Positions 1-9,235 of a stretch of DNA of 40,408 bases are shown in pieces. The notes beneath the pieces were generated by a model that saw nothing but the letters and a program-made list of their open reading frames with translations, was not told the DNA's origin and made no database searches. This DNA comes from Marinomonas gallaica (GTDB lineage: Bacteria; Pseudomonadota; Gammaproteobacteria; Pseudomonadales; Marinomonadaceae): positions 1 through 40,408 of the forward strand of contig NZ_LTAX01000026.1 of the NCBI RefSeq assembly GCF_001639745.1, given 5' to 3'. The translations under genes were made by a program, and so were the position numbers. The stretch's first letter is position 1. Each line of letters begins with the position of its first letter.

Positions 1-24
1 GGTCTTTGTCTGACGAGGCTTCAT
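1..24 (-). other. Possible 5' end of a leftward gene running off the window
   Basis: On the minus strand an ATG at position 24 is preceded by GGTGAG about five bases upstream and opens a frame that leaves the window after eight codons (MKPRQTKT). An overlapping frame with an earlier ATG (MGEFYEASSDKD) is also open to the edge. Too little is visible to choose a frame or name a product. Confidence 0.2.
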
Positions 25-133
25 AAAACTCACCCATTTCTGCAACTTTTTGGGCCTTATGGCGTATTTATAGCAAGATTTAGGTATTAACTATCGTATA
101 AAAACACTTTTTATTCAAAGGGTTGCAAGCTAT

Positions 134-361
134 TCAGGGGCGACTAACGCTTAATATTTCGCGCCTCATCTTTAGCCAGTATGCTTTGATTAACTTTTTT
201 AAGGCTTTCCACATAGTTGGTGCAATTTCTAGGCACTGACTTAAAGGATAAAGCTTACCAAGCATCATCGGATGCTTGGCTCGCAGGGGATCATCTAGCT
301 GTCTACGCAAGGCGGTAAGAAGCGACATTAGCTGTGTGAAAACAGGGAGCTGGGCAAGCAA
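134..361 (-). pseudogene. Short ORF, possibly a decayed fragment; unrecognised
   Basis: A 75-codon reading frame rich in Leu, Lys and Arg, opening at a TTG with an in-frame TAA two codons upstream and no ribosome binding site. The composition (basic, Leu-rich, ending in RREILSVSRP) would suit the tail of a DNA-binding or transposase-like protein, but I recognise no family and see no terminal inverted repeats. It could equally be a chance ORF. There is no promoter or operon partner. I list it only so that the left edge is described. Confidence 0.15.
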
Positions 362-479
362 GTCTTACTGCCCAAAATTCTCTATTCGGGGCTCGTTGGG
401 AACGATTATCCGACTGCAACATTCTTAATAAACTCGCCTATTCCTATTACCACCACCCTACCAACAAGAATTTACTTAC

Positions 480-485
480 TATAAT
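480..485 (+). promoter_or_regulatory. Possible -10 element upstream of the giant adhesin gene
   Basis: A perfect TATAAT hexamer lies about 64 bases upstream of the chosen ATG of the adhesin gene. I see no good -35 hexamer at 16-18 bases and no extended -10 TG, so the promoter would be weak or activator-dependent. The stretch 362-548 holds nothing else that I can support. Confidence 0.3.
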
Positions 486-548
486 CTGACAAATGAACTA
501 GATTTATGCACATATCTACACCTACACATTTAACTAAGGTTATCTTTG

Positions 549-3500
549 ATGACATCCCAACATTCTAGCGCCACAAAACAAGTCACTTTTATTGATTCTG
601 GTCTACCTGACTATCAGGTATTGGTTGCCGGCCTGCCAGATAGTATGGAAGTTGTCTTAGTCAACCCTGATCAAGACGGTGTTCAAGTGATGGCGGATTG
701 GGCTGCAACGCATTCTGATTACGATGCCATCCATATCCTGGGGCACGGCTCTACGGGTGCTCAGCGACTCGGTACGGCGACGCTCTCTACTGACAGCCTT
801 AGCCAATACCAAGCGCAACTTAGCCAGATTGGCGGTGCACTGACTGAAGGCGGCGATATCCTGCTATATGGCTGTAATGTGGCCGCCAACCGAACGGGTA
901 TCGACTTTATTGGCAAACTGGCGCAAGTAACCGGAGCAGATGTAGCTGCATCGGAGGATTTGACCGGAGCAGAGATCTTAGACGGAAATTGGGTCTTAGA
1001 AAAGCAAACTGGAATCATTGATAGCACGGATTTGGCCGCTAGATTTACGTATTACAGATTTGTTTTAGATACCGCTACTTTTGCTGGTACTGGTGCTGCT
1101 GACAGTGGCGGGGCTGGTTTTAAAACCATTACTGACACCAATTTGGTAATAGATAATAGCTTTACGCCTTTCTCACCAGACATCGCCTACAATAATACGA
1201 CTGACTTATCTAAGACATTGATCATTAAGGCTGATAATGTAGATGCTGAATCGTTTGATGTTAGTGAAATTATATTGTACGCCTTCAACGCTAATGGCAT
1301 AATGATTGATTCCACTTCAACAATTGTATTCAAAGATAAGAGCGGTAATGCTCTTCAGACAATGACGTTGAACTCTGACAAATCAATGACTCAAAACATA
1401 GATACAAATATGTTTGACATGTTTGAATCAGGCAATAGCTCTCCTGTGACGGGCGTTAGCTCTATTGAGTTTAATTTCGTCCTTGATGGAAACACAAATA
1501 ATGGAAATAATTTTTCCAACTTAACATTTAAAAGTATTACCTATGAAAATGTAGTGGCCCCTATTAACACCCCCCCTACCATTTCCAATTCACCTTCTAA
1601 TATCACAGTAACAGAAGATGTTGCGTCTAACGTGGATTTATCGGCTATAACATTTACTGATGCAGACGGCGATACATTAACCGTTACTCTTGCTGCCTCC
1701 GCAGGTACCTTAACGGCAACCACTGGTGGCAGTGTAACGGTCACTAACTCAAGTACGAGCACACTGACACTGTCTGGTACAGCGGGGAATATTAATACCT
1801 ATCTAGCTACCCCAACCAAGATCCAGTATTCAAGTGCGAGTAATGCCAATGGTGACAATGCGGCTACAATCACGATTACTGCCAGCGATGGCAATGGTGG
1901 CAGCTTAGCCAGCAACCCTGTTATCAATCTTGATATTACAGCTGTCAACGATGCACCAACGGTAGCGACAAACACTGGAATTCCCGTTAATGAAAGTTCA
2001 GTTGTTACTATTGCCAATACAGCGCTTAATGAAGGCGATCCTGATGACTCAGGGACAGGCTTAACTTATACGATCACAACTGCCACAAGCAATGGTCAAT
2101 TATTCTTAGATGCGGATATCGACGGCGAAGTCGATAATGGTGAAGCGCTAGCGCTAAACGACACCTTTACTCAAGGTGATATTGATAATAATCGCATTAA
2201 ATATCTGCACGATGGTTCTGAAACCACCTCGGATAGTTTTGGCTTTAGTCTTGCAGATGGTGGTGAAGACAGCGCGGCCACATTAACGGGGCAAACCTTT
2301 GCTATTACCGTGACAGCGGTTAATGATGCGCCAGCATTAAGCAATCTTGATAACACGCCAAGCTACACCGAAGATGGCAGCCCGGTTCTATTAGACAACA
2401 GCGTAAGTATTAGTGATGCGGAGCTAGACCCACTAAATAGCGGCAATGGCGATTATTCAGGCGCTAGTGTGAATATCGCTCGCACCGGTGGTGCCAACAC
2501 CTATGATAATTTCGCGATTCAAAGTAGTGGCAACCTGACTGTCACAGGCTCAAATATCAGCGCAGACGGCCATATTATTGCGACGTTTGATACGTCCTCC
2601 ACTGGTCAAGTAACGGTTACTTTCCAAAGTGATGGCACCACGCCGACCAAAGCATTGGTCGATGAAGTCTTGCAAGCTATCCAATATAGCAATAGCTCAG
2701 ATGATCCAAGCAACACGATTTCACTCACCTATACCTTGAATGACGGCAGTGACAGCTCGACCAGCAATATCAGTGTAAGCGTTACTAATATAAACGACGC
2801 CCCCACCGTGACCGCCACCGGCGGTAACCCCACCTTTATTGAAGACGACGGTGCGCAAGACCTGTTTAACACCGTCAGCACAGATACGGTTGAAACGGGA
2901 CAGAGATTCTCAGCACTGACTCTCACGGTCACCAATGTTGCTGATGGTTCTGATGAAATTCTCTCGTTCGATGGTTCAGACGTGGCTCTGACCAACGGTA
3001 ACTCGGTCAACACCGACACCAATGGCCTAACGACCAATGTGTCGGTGACCGGCAGCACCGCCACAGTCTCATTTAGCAACGCCACATTAACCGAAGCTCA
3101 ACTGCAAACTCTGGTCGACGGGCTGACATACCGTAATACCTCAGACAACCCAACCACTGCTGGCAATCGTGTCGTGACGATTACGAGTATTCAAGATAAC
3201 GGCGGTGCTGACGGCGGCGGTAGCGACAGTGGCACGCCTAATATCACCAGCACTATCTCCCTGACGGGGGTCAATGACGCTCCTGTGATTGGTAATGTCT
3301 TTAGCGAGGCCAGTAGCGTTGTTGTGGGCAATGGGGCGCAAAATGTCGGTTTGTTCGATGATGCGACCGTTAGTAATATAGATAGTGCTGACTACGATGG
3401 CGGTTCGCTGGTGATCACCCAAACGTCAGGTGAGGAAAATGGTCACTGGAGCCTGGATGGCACTAATGTAACCTCAGGCGATGATGCCAGCATCAGTGCT

Positions 3501-6500
3501 GGAGAAACGATTCAAGTGTCTGGTACGACCATCGCGACGGTTGATGCAATCAATGATGGTCAAGGTGGCAAAGCGCTTACGCTAAGCTTTAATAGTAATG
3601 CCACCAATGCAGCCGTACAGACCCTAGTGCGCAATCTCGAATACGGCGCGCCGAGTGCCACTGGTGATCGAGTGTTTAACCTCACCTTGGACGATGCCGA
3701 TGGTAATGCTAATGGTGGTGATAATGCTGTCACCGGCACATTTACTCTCTCGGTGACACCAAACCCGCCTGTCATCAGTAATCTAACGGGCGACAGTGTC
3801 AGTGTGTCCGAAGGCAACAGCGTACTGCTGGATTTAAACAGCGACGCAACACTAACAGATATTGACTCTAGCACATTAAACGGTGGCGCCTTAACAGTCA
3901 GTGTGACCAACAACGCCGATGCCGCAAGCGATCTTTTATCCGCGAATACATCAGGTGTTGTGAGCCTTGGCGGCACGACTGCAGGCTCAACTGTCAGCGT
4001 AAACGGCACTCAAATCGGTACACTGGCTAACGCCATTACAGCAGGTAATGATTTTGTAGTGAACTTTACCACCGGCGATGCCACGCCAGAAACCGTGCAA
4101 TCTTTGATCCGCGCGCTTAATTTCACCGTCACAGGTGATACCCCAGCGGAATCCACCCGCAAGATAGACATTACAGTTACAGATGAAACCAATACAACTA
4201 GTTTGACGAACTCCGTTAGCGTTAATGTCTCAGCCGCCAACGACGCCCCGATGCTTACCACTGAATTCGGCAAAATCATCCAAGAAATTAATGATGGCAC
4301 TGATCGTGGCTATGACGTGGTTATTCAGCCTGACGGCAAATCAATCGTTGTTGGGTACACATTCAATGGTGTCGACGATGATATTGCAATGGTACGCTAC
4401 AACGCAGATGGCAGCTTAGATACCACCTTTGGCAGTGATGGCATTGTACAAACTTCATTGTATTCCTATACAGGGGACAACAATGACTCAGGGCTTGTTG
4501 ATATAGGCGATGATCGTGCCTATAAGATTTTGCTTGATCAGCAAGGCAACATTCTCATTTCTGGTATCGCTAAGTCACCCGACATCGCAGCAAATGAAGA
4601 GCTATTACTTATGGCTCGCTATACATCGGACGGTATACTCGATAGCAGCTATGGTGATCAAGGTATTGCCTCTGTCGAAATTTTCCAACATGGCCAGATT
4701 GCAATCCCATATTTATTCAGCGATGGCAGCGTTTTACTAGCCGCTACAAATAAAAATGTCATGCTTACCGAAGATGGTGCTATTGATGCGACATGGCAGG
4801 ACAGCGACTTGATGCAAACAAGGGTCGACATCACCCCAATGCAGACAATCGCTGATGCCAACGGTGGTCTTTATCAACTTGAGAAAAACTCAAATAGCAG
4901 CCAGTATCTACTCACATTTTTTGATCAAAATGGGGCGTTAAAAACAGATCAGGGCACAAATGGCAGCGTGGTTTTACCAGTACAACAATACCAGACTTAC
5001 ACTGGTATCCACGCAGTTGGCGAAGCCATATTTTTGCTTTCAACACAAATAGTATTGTCGCCATCTTTCATGCAGATTGCTTTACTGGAAAAGCTAGATA
5101 TAAACAGCGGTACGTTAGATAGTTCATTTGGTACAAATGGGCTATTAGAGTTAAACACAGTCATGGGAAGTTACTTATTCCCAAGAGAAATTGAATCTGA
5201 TGATCAGGGTAATATCAACTTACTGTTTTCAGGAACAGACTATCATGTAGCGCAGCTGCGTCCTGATGGTTCACTGAATACAGAATTTGGTGATGCAGGC
5301 CATGCCATTATCGATATGGCAAACGGCGCTAATAACTATGCTTGGGGAATGGACATAGCCAGTGATGGCAGTCTTTTTATCGCAGGCAATCACTACCAGA
5401 CACAGGAGAACCATGATTTCGGGTTAATTAAACTGACGCCGCAAGGGCAGCTTGATAACAGCTTTAATCAGAGCCTTTTATACACTGAAGCTGACACCCC
5501 TATTGTCATTTTATCAGCGCTCAACATAACTGACGTGGACAATACTACACTGGTCTCTGCCGATATTCAGATCAGCTCTGGTTTTAGCGCAGGCGATACG
5601 CTTTCTTTTATCAACGATGGTGCGACAACAGGTAATATCGACGGCTCCTACAACACAGAAAGCGGTGTACTATCTCTTAACTCCGCAAACGGCTTAGCGA
5701 CTATAGCGGAATGGAACGCAGCCTTAATGGCCATCACCTTTGCAACCAGCAACGAAAATGCAGCGCAACGCCATATCTCCTTCACCGTAAATGACGGCAC
5801 CAGTGCAAGCGAGGCGTTAACTAAGGTTATTACAATCCTACCCAGTAATGATGCCCCCACCGCCTCCGACACGACTGAAACAGTGGCCTATAACGGCATC
5901 TTCACTTTTACCGAGCCCGATTTTGGTTTTAGTGATGTGGACGCGGGTGATACGTTTGATCACATTACCATTAAAACCTTACCGACTCAGGGCACCCTCA
6001 AACTGAATGGCATCGAGATCACGGCAGTGGATACAGAAGTCCCCTTGACCAACATCAGACAGCTAACCTTTACCCCAGACAGCGGTGATTCGGGCAGTGG
6101 CTACGCCACGTTTGACTTTACCGTCAGCGATGGCACGGTCGATTCGGTGACAGCGAATACCGTTACTCTGAATGTGGCCAACCCAACAGCACCTCAACCT
6201 GAGCCGCAGCCAGAACCTGAACCTGAACCTGAGCCGAATAACGTCGATGGTGCGACGGTTACTACATCAGAAGAAACAGACAGTAACGGCAACACCGTCC
6301 AAAAAATCACCGTCGCTCCCGTCTCCCGTGATCGCACCGACAGCAACGGCACCACACCAGAAGCCGATATCCCGTTACACTTCGCCAACAACAATGCTAA
6401 TCAAGTGGTGACAACCGTCAGTTTACCGACTGGTGTCGGCATGACGGCTCGTTCAAACACCACCGCCAGTACTCAAAATCAACGTGATACTCTGATTGCG

Positions 6501-7925
6501 TTAATTAATGACAGCGCTTCCGGCGAAGATGATTTAAACGACATGGAAAACGCCGGTGGCAACTTCCTTGAGAACTTAGCCAATGCGAGCAACCTTTGGG
6601 TCAACCAAGTCACGTTGACGTCAAACAGCGCAACCCCGTCTAGCACCCCGATTCGTATTACTGGATCGAGCTCATCCGACAATCAAGAAGCGTTGGTCAT
6701 TGATACCCGTGCCTTGCCCGCTGGCACTATTATTGACTTAGACGACATCGAATTTGCGGTGATTGTCGGCAATAACGTCACCATCCGTGGCGGCGGCGGT
6801 GCCAACATTGTTTACGCCGGTGCCAACTCGCAAAACATTGTCTTAGGCGAAGACGATGATATCTTGCACGGCGGCGCAGGCGACGATGTAATCGGCTCCA
6901 AAGGTGGCGATGATTTACTCTACGGCGACAGCGGTAACGATACCGTCGTCGGTGGTATGGGAAGCGATACTTTATTTGGCGGCTCCGGTAACGATGTTCT
7001 ACAAGGTGGCCAAAGCGTACAAGGCACCCTTGAGTTTGCTCTCAACAATGACGGCAACATCGTCACTCATTATGTACCACTAGATGCCGATTTGAGCGAC
7101 ACCTCAGCGCAAGGCTTCAGTTTTGAAGGTGACTGGTACAGTCATGCTGTTTTCTTAGACAACGGTGTGGCGCGTGAGCTTCTTTTAAGCGAGGACAATC
7201 TCAGTAATATTGAGGACTGGGGACGGATGTTACAGGCCACCGAAAGCTATGCTTTTATGGCCCATAATAGCGACGCACTTACCCTGCTTAGCACCAGTTA
7301 TCAAGCAATCTTTGGCCGCCTGCCTGACAGCGACACACTCAACAAGCTGGTCACCTCCAATCTTAGCATGGAAGACATCGCCGCCATCGGCTATCAAGCA
7401 TGGCTAGAGGGGCAATCCAGCTTATTTGATGTGTACACACAAGCACAAAAAGTCAGTCAATTAGTCACCGATTTTGCTGGCAGTAACCAAGCTGCACTCA
7501 TCAGCGAAAGCGTCAACATGATCGAATCAGGCGGATCTTGGCTCGCGCTGTTCTTATCCTTAGCGCAATCAGAGCAAGCTCAACATCATCTTATGAATGC
7601 AGAGGGCTTGATCTCCTTAACCAGCGCTACCGCATTGGGAGAGCTCAGTTTGTCGACGGATATCAGTGACGACCTGCTTTATGGTGGCGCAGGCAACGAC
7701 ACTTTAATCGGCGGCCATGGCAATGACCTTCTGGATGGTGGTGATGGCGTTGATACCGCAATACAGCAGCATCGTTTTGAGGAATACATCATTGAGCAAC
7801 TGGCCAATGGTAGCGTCACCCTGACCTATCAAAAAGACGCTTATATCGAAGTGGATACCTTAGTCGACATCGAATGGGTGCAGTTTGGGGACCAACTTGT
7901 TGGTATCCATGAGCTGATCGATTAA
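549..7925 (+). CDS. Giant modular RTX adhesin: DUF4347 - cadherin-like repeats - delta-60 repeats - RTX - DUF4214-like
   Basis: A secreted surface protein of 2,458 residues. The start is the ATG at 549, with AAGGT about nine bases upstream, rather than the in-frame TTG at 546. Order: DUF4347 at about 10-165, with His66 in ILGHGS and Cys109 in LLYGCN (a caspase-like His/Cys pair); cadherin-like modules joined by NDAP linkers to about 1235; delta-60 type repeats (QPDGK, ADGSLDTTFG) at about 1236-1645; another cadherin-like stretch; a PQPEP linker at 1882-1896; RTX nonapeptides at about 2082-2155 and 2371-2401 flanking a DUF4214-like segment (about 2226-2355). There is no N-terminal signal peptide, and the acidic glycine-rich end fits type I secretion. 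No exporter genes are in the window. I find only one Cys in the whole protein, Cys109. Likely an adhesin; a proteolytic role for DUF4347 is inference. Confidence 0.88.
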   Translation: MTSQHSSATKQVTFIDSGLPDYQVLVAGLPDSMEVVLVNPDQDGVQVMADWAATHSDYDAIHILGHGSTGAQRLGTATLSTDSLSQYQAQLSQIGGALTEGGDILLYGCNVAANRTGIDFIGKLAQVTGADVAASEDLTGAEILDGNWVLEKQTGIIDSTDLAARFTYYRFVLDTATFAGTGAADSGGAGFKTITDTNLVIDNSFTPFSPDIAYNNTTDLSKTLIIKADNVDAESFDVSEIILYAFNANGIMIDSTSTIVFKDKSGNALQTMTLNSDKSMTQNIDTNMFDMFESGNSSPVTGVSSIEFNFVLDGNTNNGNNFSNLTFKSITYENVVAPINTPPTISNSPSNITVTEDVASNVDLSAITFTDADGDTLTVTLAASAGTLTATTGGSVTVTNSSTSTLTLSGTAGNINTYLATPTKIQYSSASNANGDNAATITITASDGNGGSLASNPVINLDITAVNDAPTVATNTGIPVNESSVVTIANTALNEGDPDDSGTGLTYTITTATSNGQLFLDADIDGEVDNGEALALNDTFTQGDIDNNRIKYLHDGSETTSDSFGFSLADGGEDSAATLTGQTFAITVTAVNDAPALSNLDNTPSYTEDGSPVLLDNSVSISDAELDPLNSGNGDYSGASVNIARTGGANTYDNFAIQSSGNLTVTGSNISADGHIIATFDTSSTGQVTVTFQSDGTTPTKALVDEVLQAIQYSNSSDDPSNTISLTYTLNDGSDSSTSNISVSVTNINDAPTVTATGGNPTFIEDDGAQDLFNTVSTDTVETGQRFSALTLTVTNVADGSDEILSFDGSDVALTNGNSVNTDTNGLTTNVSVTGSTATVSFSNATLTEAQLQTLVDGLTYRNTSDNPTTAGNRVVTITSIQDNGGADGGGSDSGTPNITSTISLTGVNDAPVIGNVFSEASSVVVGNGAQNVGLFDDATVSNIDSADYDGGSLVITQTSGEENGHWSLDGTNVTSGDDASISAGETIQVSGTTIATVDAINDGQGGKALTLSFNSNATNAAVQTLVRNLEYGAPSATGDRVFNLTLDDADGNANGGDNAVTGTFTLSVTPNPPVISNLTGDSVSVSEGNSVLLDLNSDATLTDIDSSTLNGGALTVSVTNNADAASDLLSANTSGVVSLGGTTAGSTVSVNGTQIGTLANAITAGNDFVVNFTTGDATPETVQSLIRALNFTVTGDTPAESTRKIDITVTDETNTTSLTNSVSVNVSAANDAPMLTTEFGKIIQEINDGTDRGYDVVIQPDGKSIVVGYTFNGVDDDIAMVRYNADGSLDTTFGSDGIVQTSLYSYTGDNNDSGLVDIGDDRAYKILLDQQGNILISGIAKSPDIAANEELLLMARYTSDGILDSSYGDQGIASVEIFQHGQIAIPYLFSDGSVLLAATNKNVMLTEDGAIDATWQDSDLMQTRVDITPMQTIADANGGLYQLEKNSNSSQYLLTFFDQNGALKTDQGTNGSVVLPVQQYQTYTGIHAVGEAIFLLSTQIVLSPSFMQIALLEKLDINSGTLDSSFGTNGLLELNTVMGSYLFPREIESDDQGNINLLFSGTDYHVAQLRPDGSLNTEFGDAGHAIIDMANGANNYAWGMDIASDGSLFIAGNHYQTQENHDFGLIKLTPQGQLDNSFNQSLLYTEADTPIVILSALNITDVDNTTLVSADIQISSGFSAGDTLSFINDGATTGNIDGSYNTESGVLSLNSANGLATIAEWNAALMAITFATSNENAAQRHISFTVNDGTSASEALTKVITILPSNDAPTASDTTETVAYNGIFTFTEPDFGFSDVDAGDTFDHITIKTLPTQGTLKLNGIEITAVDTEVPLTNIRQLTFTPDSGDSGSGYATFDFTVSDGTVDSVTANTVTLNVANPTAPQPEPQPEPEPEPEPNNVDGATVTTSEETDSNGNTVQKITVAPVSRDRTDSNGTTPEADIPLHFANNNANQVVTTVSLPTGVGMTARSNTTASTQNQRDTLIALINDSASGEDDLNDMENAGGNFLENLANASNLWVNQVTLTSNSATPSSTPIRITGSSSSDNQEALVIDTRALPAGTIIDLDDIEFAVIVGNNVTIRGGGGANIVYAGANSQNIVLGEDDDILHGGAGDDVIGSKGGDDLLYGDSGNDTVVGGMGSDTLFGGSGNDVLQGGQSVQGTLEFALNNDGNIVTHYVPLDADLSDTSAQGFSFEGDWYSHAVFLDNGVARELLLSEDNLSNIEDWGRMLQATESYAFMAHNSDALTLLSTSYQAIFGRLPDSDTLNKLVTSNLSMEDIAAIGYQAWLEGQSSLFDVYTQAQKVSQLVTDFAGSNQAALISESVNMIESGGSWLALFLSLAQSEQAQHHLMNAEGLISLTSATALGELSLSTDISDDLLYGGAGNDTLIGGHGNDLLDGGDGVDTAIQQHRFEEYIIEQLANGSVTLTYQKDAYIEVDTLVDIEWVQFGDQLVGIHELID
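6192..6236 (+). repeat. Pro-Glu hexanucleotide-like repeat (linker)
   Basis: Degenerate CCT-GAA/GAG units encode PQPEPQPEPEPEPEP, residues 1882-1896 of the giant adhesin. It is a stiff, charged spacer between the cadherin-like region and the RTX end. Slippage here would change spacer length without breaking the frame in units of six bases. Confidence 0.75.
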
Positions 7926-7933
7926 GCCGAAAT

Positions 7934-7958
7934 AAACCCCGAGGGACACTCGGGGTTT
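7934..7958. terminator. Bidirectional rho-independent terminator
   Basis: A perfect 10-bp stem (AAACCCCGAG / CTCGGGGTTT) with a 5-base loop lies nine bases after the adhesin stop codon and 26 bases beyond the end of the convergent DUF2235 gene. T-rich sequence follows the stem on both strands (better on the minus strand: TTTATTTC), so it can serve both genes. Confidence 0.85.
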
Positions 7959-7983
7959 GACCACACAGGTCACCTGCTTCAAC

Positions 7984-9012
7984 TTAATAATGGCACCAGC
8001 CCAGTGCCGGTTTTTGCAGAATGGCAACGGGCTGGTAAGGCTGTTGCGCCATCCGTTTGAACACACTGCGATGCCACAACGGATGCGTTTTTTCACAGGG
8101 CGTATTGCCCTTTAATACATGACATCGGCGAGGTGCTAATGTCGCTTTAGCAAAGTGTCCGAAGCGTTGTTGATAATGAGCTGGGGCTGTCACAGAAGGC
8201 GTCATCTCTAGCAACTCTGACCAGTATTGATATGTACTAGAGTCGCGATTAAATAATGGCAACCGTTCAACAGGGTGGTACAAAGTCGTACGATGACTTT
8301 TGAGTGTTCGCTGTAGCCATCGTGCTATCGTGCCAAAGCTAAGGTCCGCCAAACTGTCTTGACGAAACCCGCCGCCAACGTCGCTGTGGACGCCCGGCAT
8401 CCAAAGCTCAGTGACACGAGCATCGTGATTCATTAAAGTGGGCCGAAACGCCAAGCGCTGCTCATCCAATGCCACTAAATGCAGAGCATGCTTGACACAA
8501 CGAGGTAAATGACAGCCGTACTCAAAAACCACATCATGGGTTGGACGTTGCGTTTTGTCTAAATTGGGCCAGCCAATCGACGCTACCGTATCCATCACCG
8601 CTTCAATGACGACAGCCCCCTGCACGAAAGGATTAATCAAGGCGGCGAAGCGGCGTGCCAATGCCGCGCCTCTACTAAAACCAATCAGAACTATCGCCTC
8701 AATTTTGACATGATAATGGCATTGAAAATCAAGCAAAGCACGTTGAAGAATATTGGCCACATCCGCGTTTTCAAAGGCGAAACCAGCATTCAACCAACGC
8801 TCAAGCGCGCTCCCATACGTTCCTACGCCCGCATAATAAAAAGAACGGTTCGAAGACGGTATACTTAAACGCCCATTAGAATTATCCAGTTCACCGCCCA
8901 GTAACAGATGAGATTTTAAAACGTTCGAAATGCTCTCATCCGCGTTTGGGGGGGCATACGCATCACTGGGCGCGTTACACGTACCATCAAAATGAAAAAA
9001 TAAAACAGACAT
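7984..9012 (-). CDS. DUF2235 family alpha/beta-hydrolase (Tle1-like putative lipase)
   Basis: A 342-residue soluble protein with the hallmarks of DUF2235, the fold of Tle1-type phospholipases. It opens with the DGT(C)N motif (residues 9-13), has the nucleophile elbow GFSRG at 111-115 (Ser113), Asp141 in a DTVASIG segment, and GVHSDVGGG at 207-215 with the likely catalytic His209. The ATG at 9012 has AAGGA eight bases upstream. It converges on the adhesin gene and shares its terminator. The upstream gap to the SapC gene is 223 bases, so it may have its own promoter. I see no T6SS genes, so a housekeeping or surface-lipid role is as likely as an effector role; substrate unknown. Confidence 0.85.
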   Translation of the reverse strand: MSVLFFHFDGTCNAPSDAYAPPNADESISNVLKSHLLLGGELDNSNGRLSIPSSNRSFYYAGVGTYGSALERWLNAGFAFENADVANILQRALLDFQCHYHVKIEAIVLIGFSRGAALARRFAALINPFVQGAVVIEAVMDTVASIGWPNLDKTQRPTHDVVFEYGCHLPRCVKHALHLVALDEQRLAFRPTLMNHDARVTELWMPGVHSDVGGGFRQDSLADLSFGTIARWLQRTLKSHRTTLYHPVERLPLFNRDSSTYQYWSELLEMTPSVTAPAHYQQRFGHFAKATLAPRRCHVLKGNTPCEKTHPLWHRSVFKRMAQQPYQPVAILQKPALGWCHY

Positions 9013-9124
9013 AACAACATCCTTGCTGAGTCCTATTATTGAATCGTATTACTTATTGGATGGTACGTTTGATCTGCTCATTGGGAAAGCAAGTCGCGCT
9101 GTTTTCCTGATCTACATTAACACA

Positions 9125-9144
9125 TGAATAGACAGTCCTATTCA
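9125..9144. promoter_or_regulatory. Inverted repeat upstream of the DUF2235 gene (possible operator)
   Basis: TGAATAG and CTATTCA form a perfect 7-bp inverted repeat with a six-base spacer, about 113 bases upstream of the DUF2235 start codon. Its size and symmetry suit a dimeric repressor site. There is no T-run, so it is not a typical terminator. A second imperfect palindrome (GCAGGC / GCCTGC, 9182-9201) just after the SapC stop may help to end that operon. Confidence 0.35.
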
Positions 9145-9235
9145 GTCTCCCCCCATCTAATGGTTCCATTTTAATGGTATTGCAGGCATAGCATAGCCTG
9201 CGCTACCTTAATCAAAAAATAGGAAGACTCAGGCG

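Noticed and set aside
362..420. Open minus-strand frame next to the short left-edge ORF, suggesting a frameshifted transposase
   Set aside because: The translated pieces do not match a transposase pattern I recognise, and no inverted repeats or target duplications are visible.
3560..4300. Two consecutive minus-strand ORFs opposite the giant adhesin gene
   Set aside because: Antisense shadows of the Thr/Asn/Gly-rich repeats; low-complexity Val/Ser/Leu products without ribosome binding sites.
549..7925. Giant protein as a polymorphic toxin or contact-dependent inhibitor
   Set aside because: No C-terminal toxin domain or downstream immunity gene; the end is RTX repeats and a short acidic tail, followed by a terminator and a convergent gene.
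9182..9201. GCAGGC/GCCTGC palindrome as a strong terminator for the SapC operon
   Set aside because: The stem is only six base pairs and no T-run follows on the minus strand, so it is mentioned but not called.
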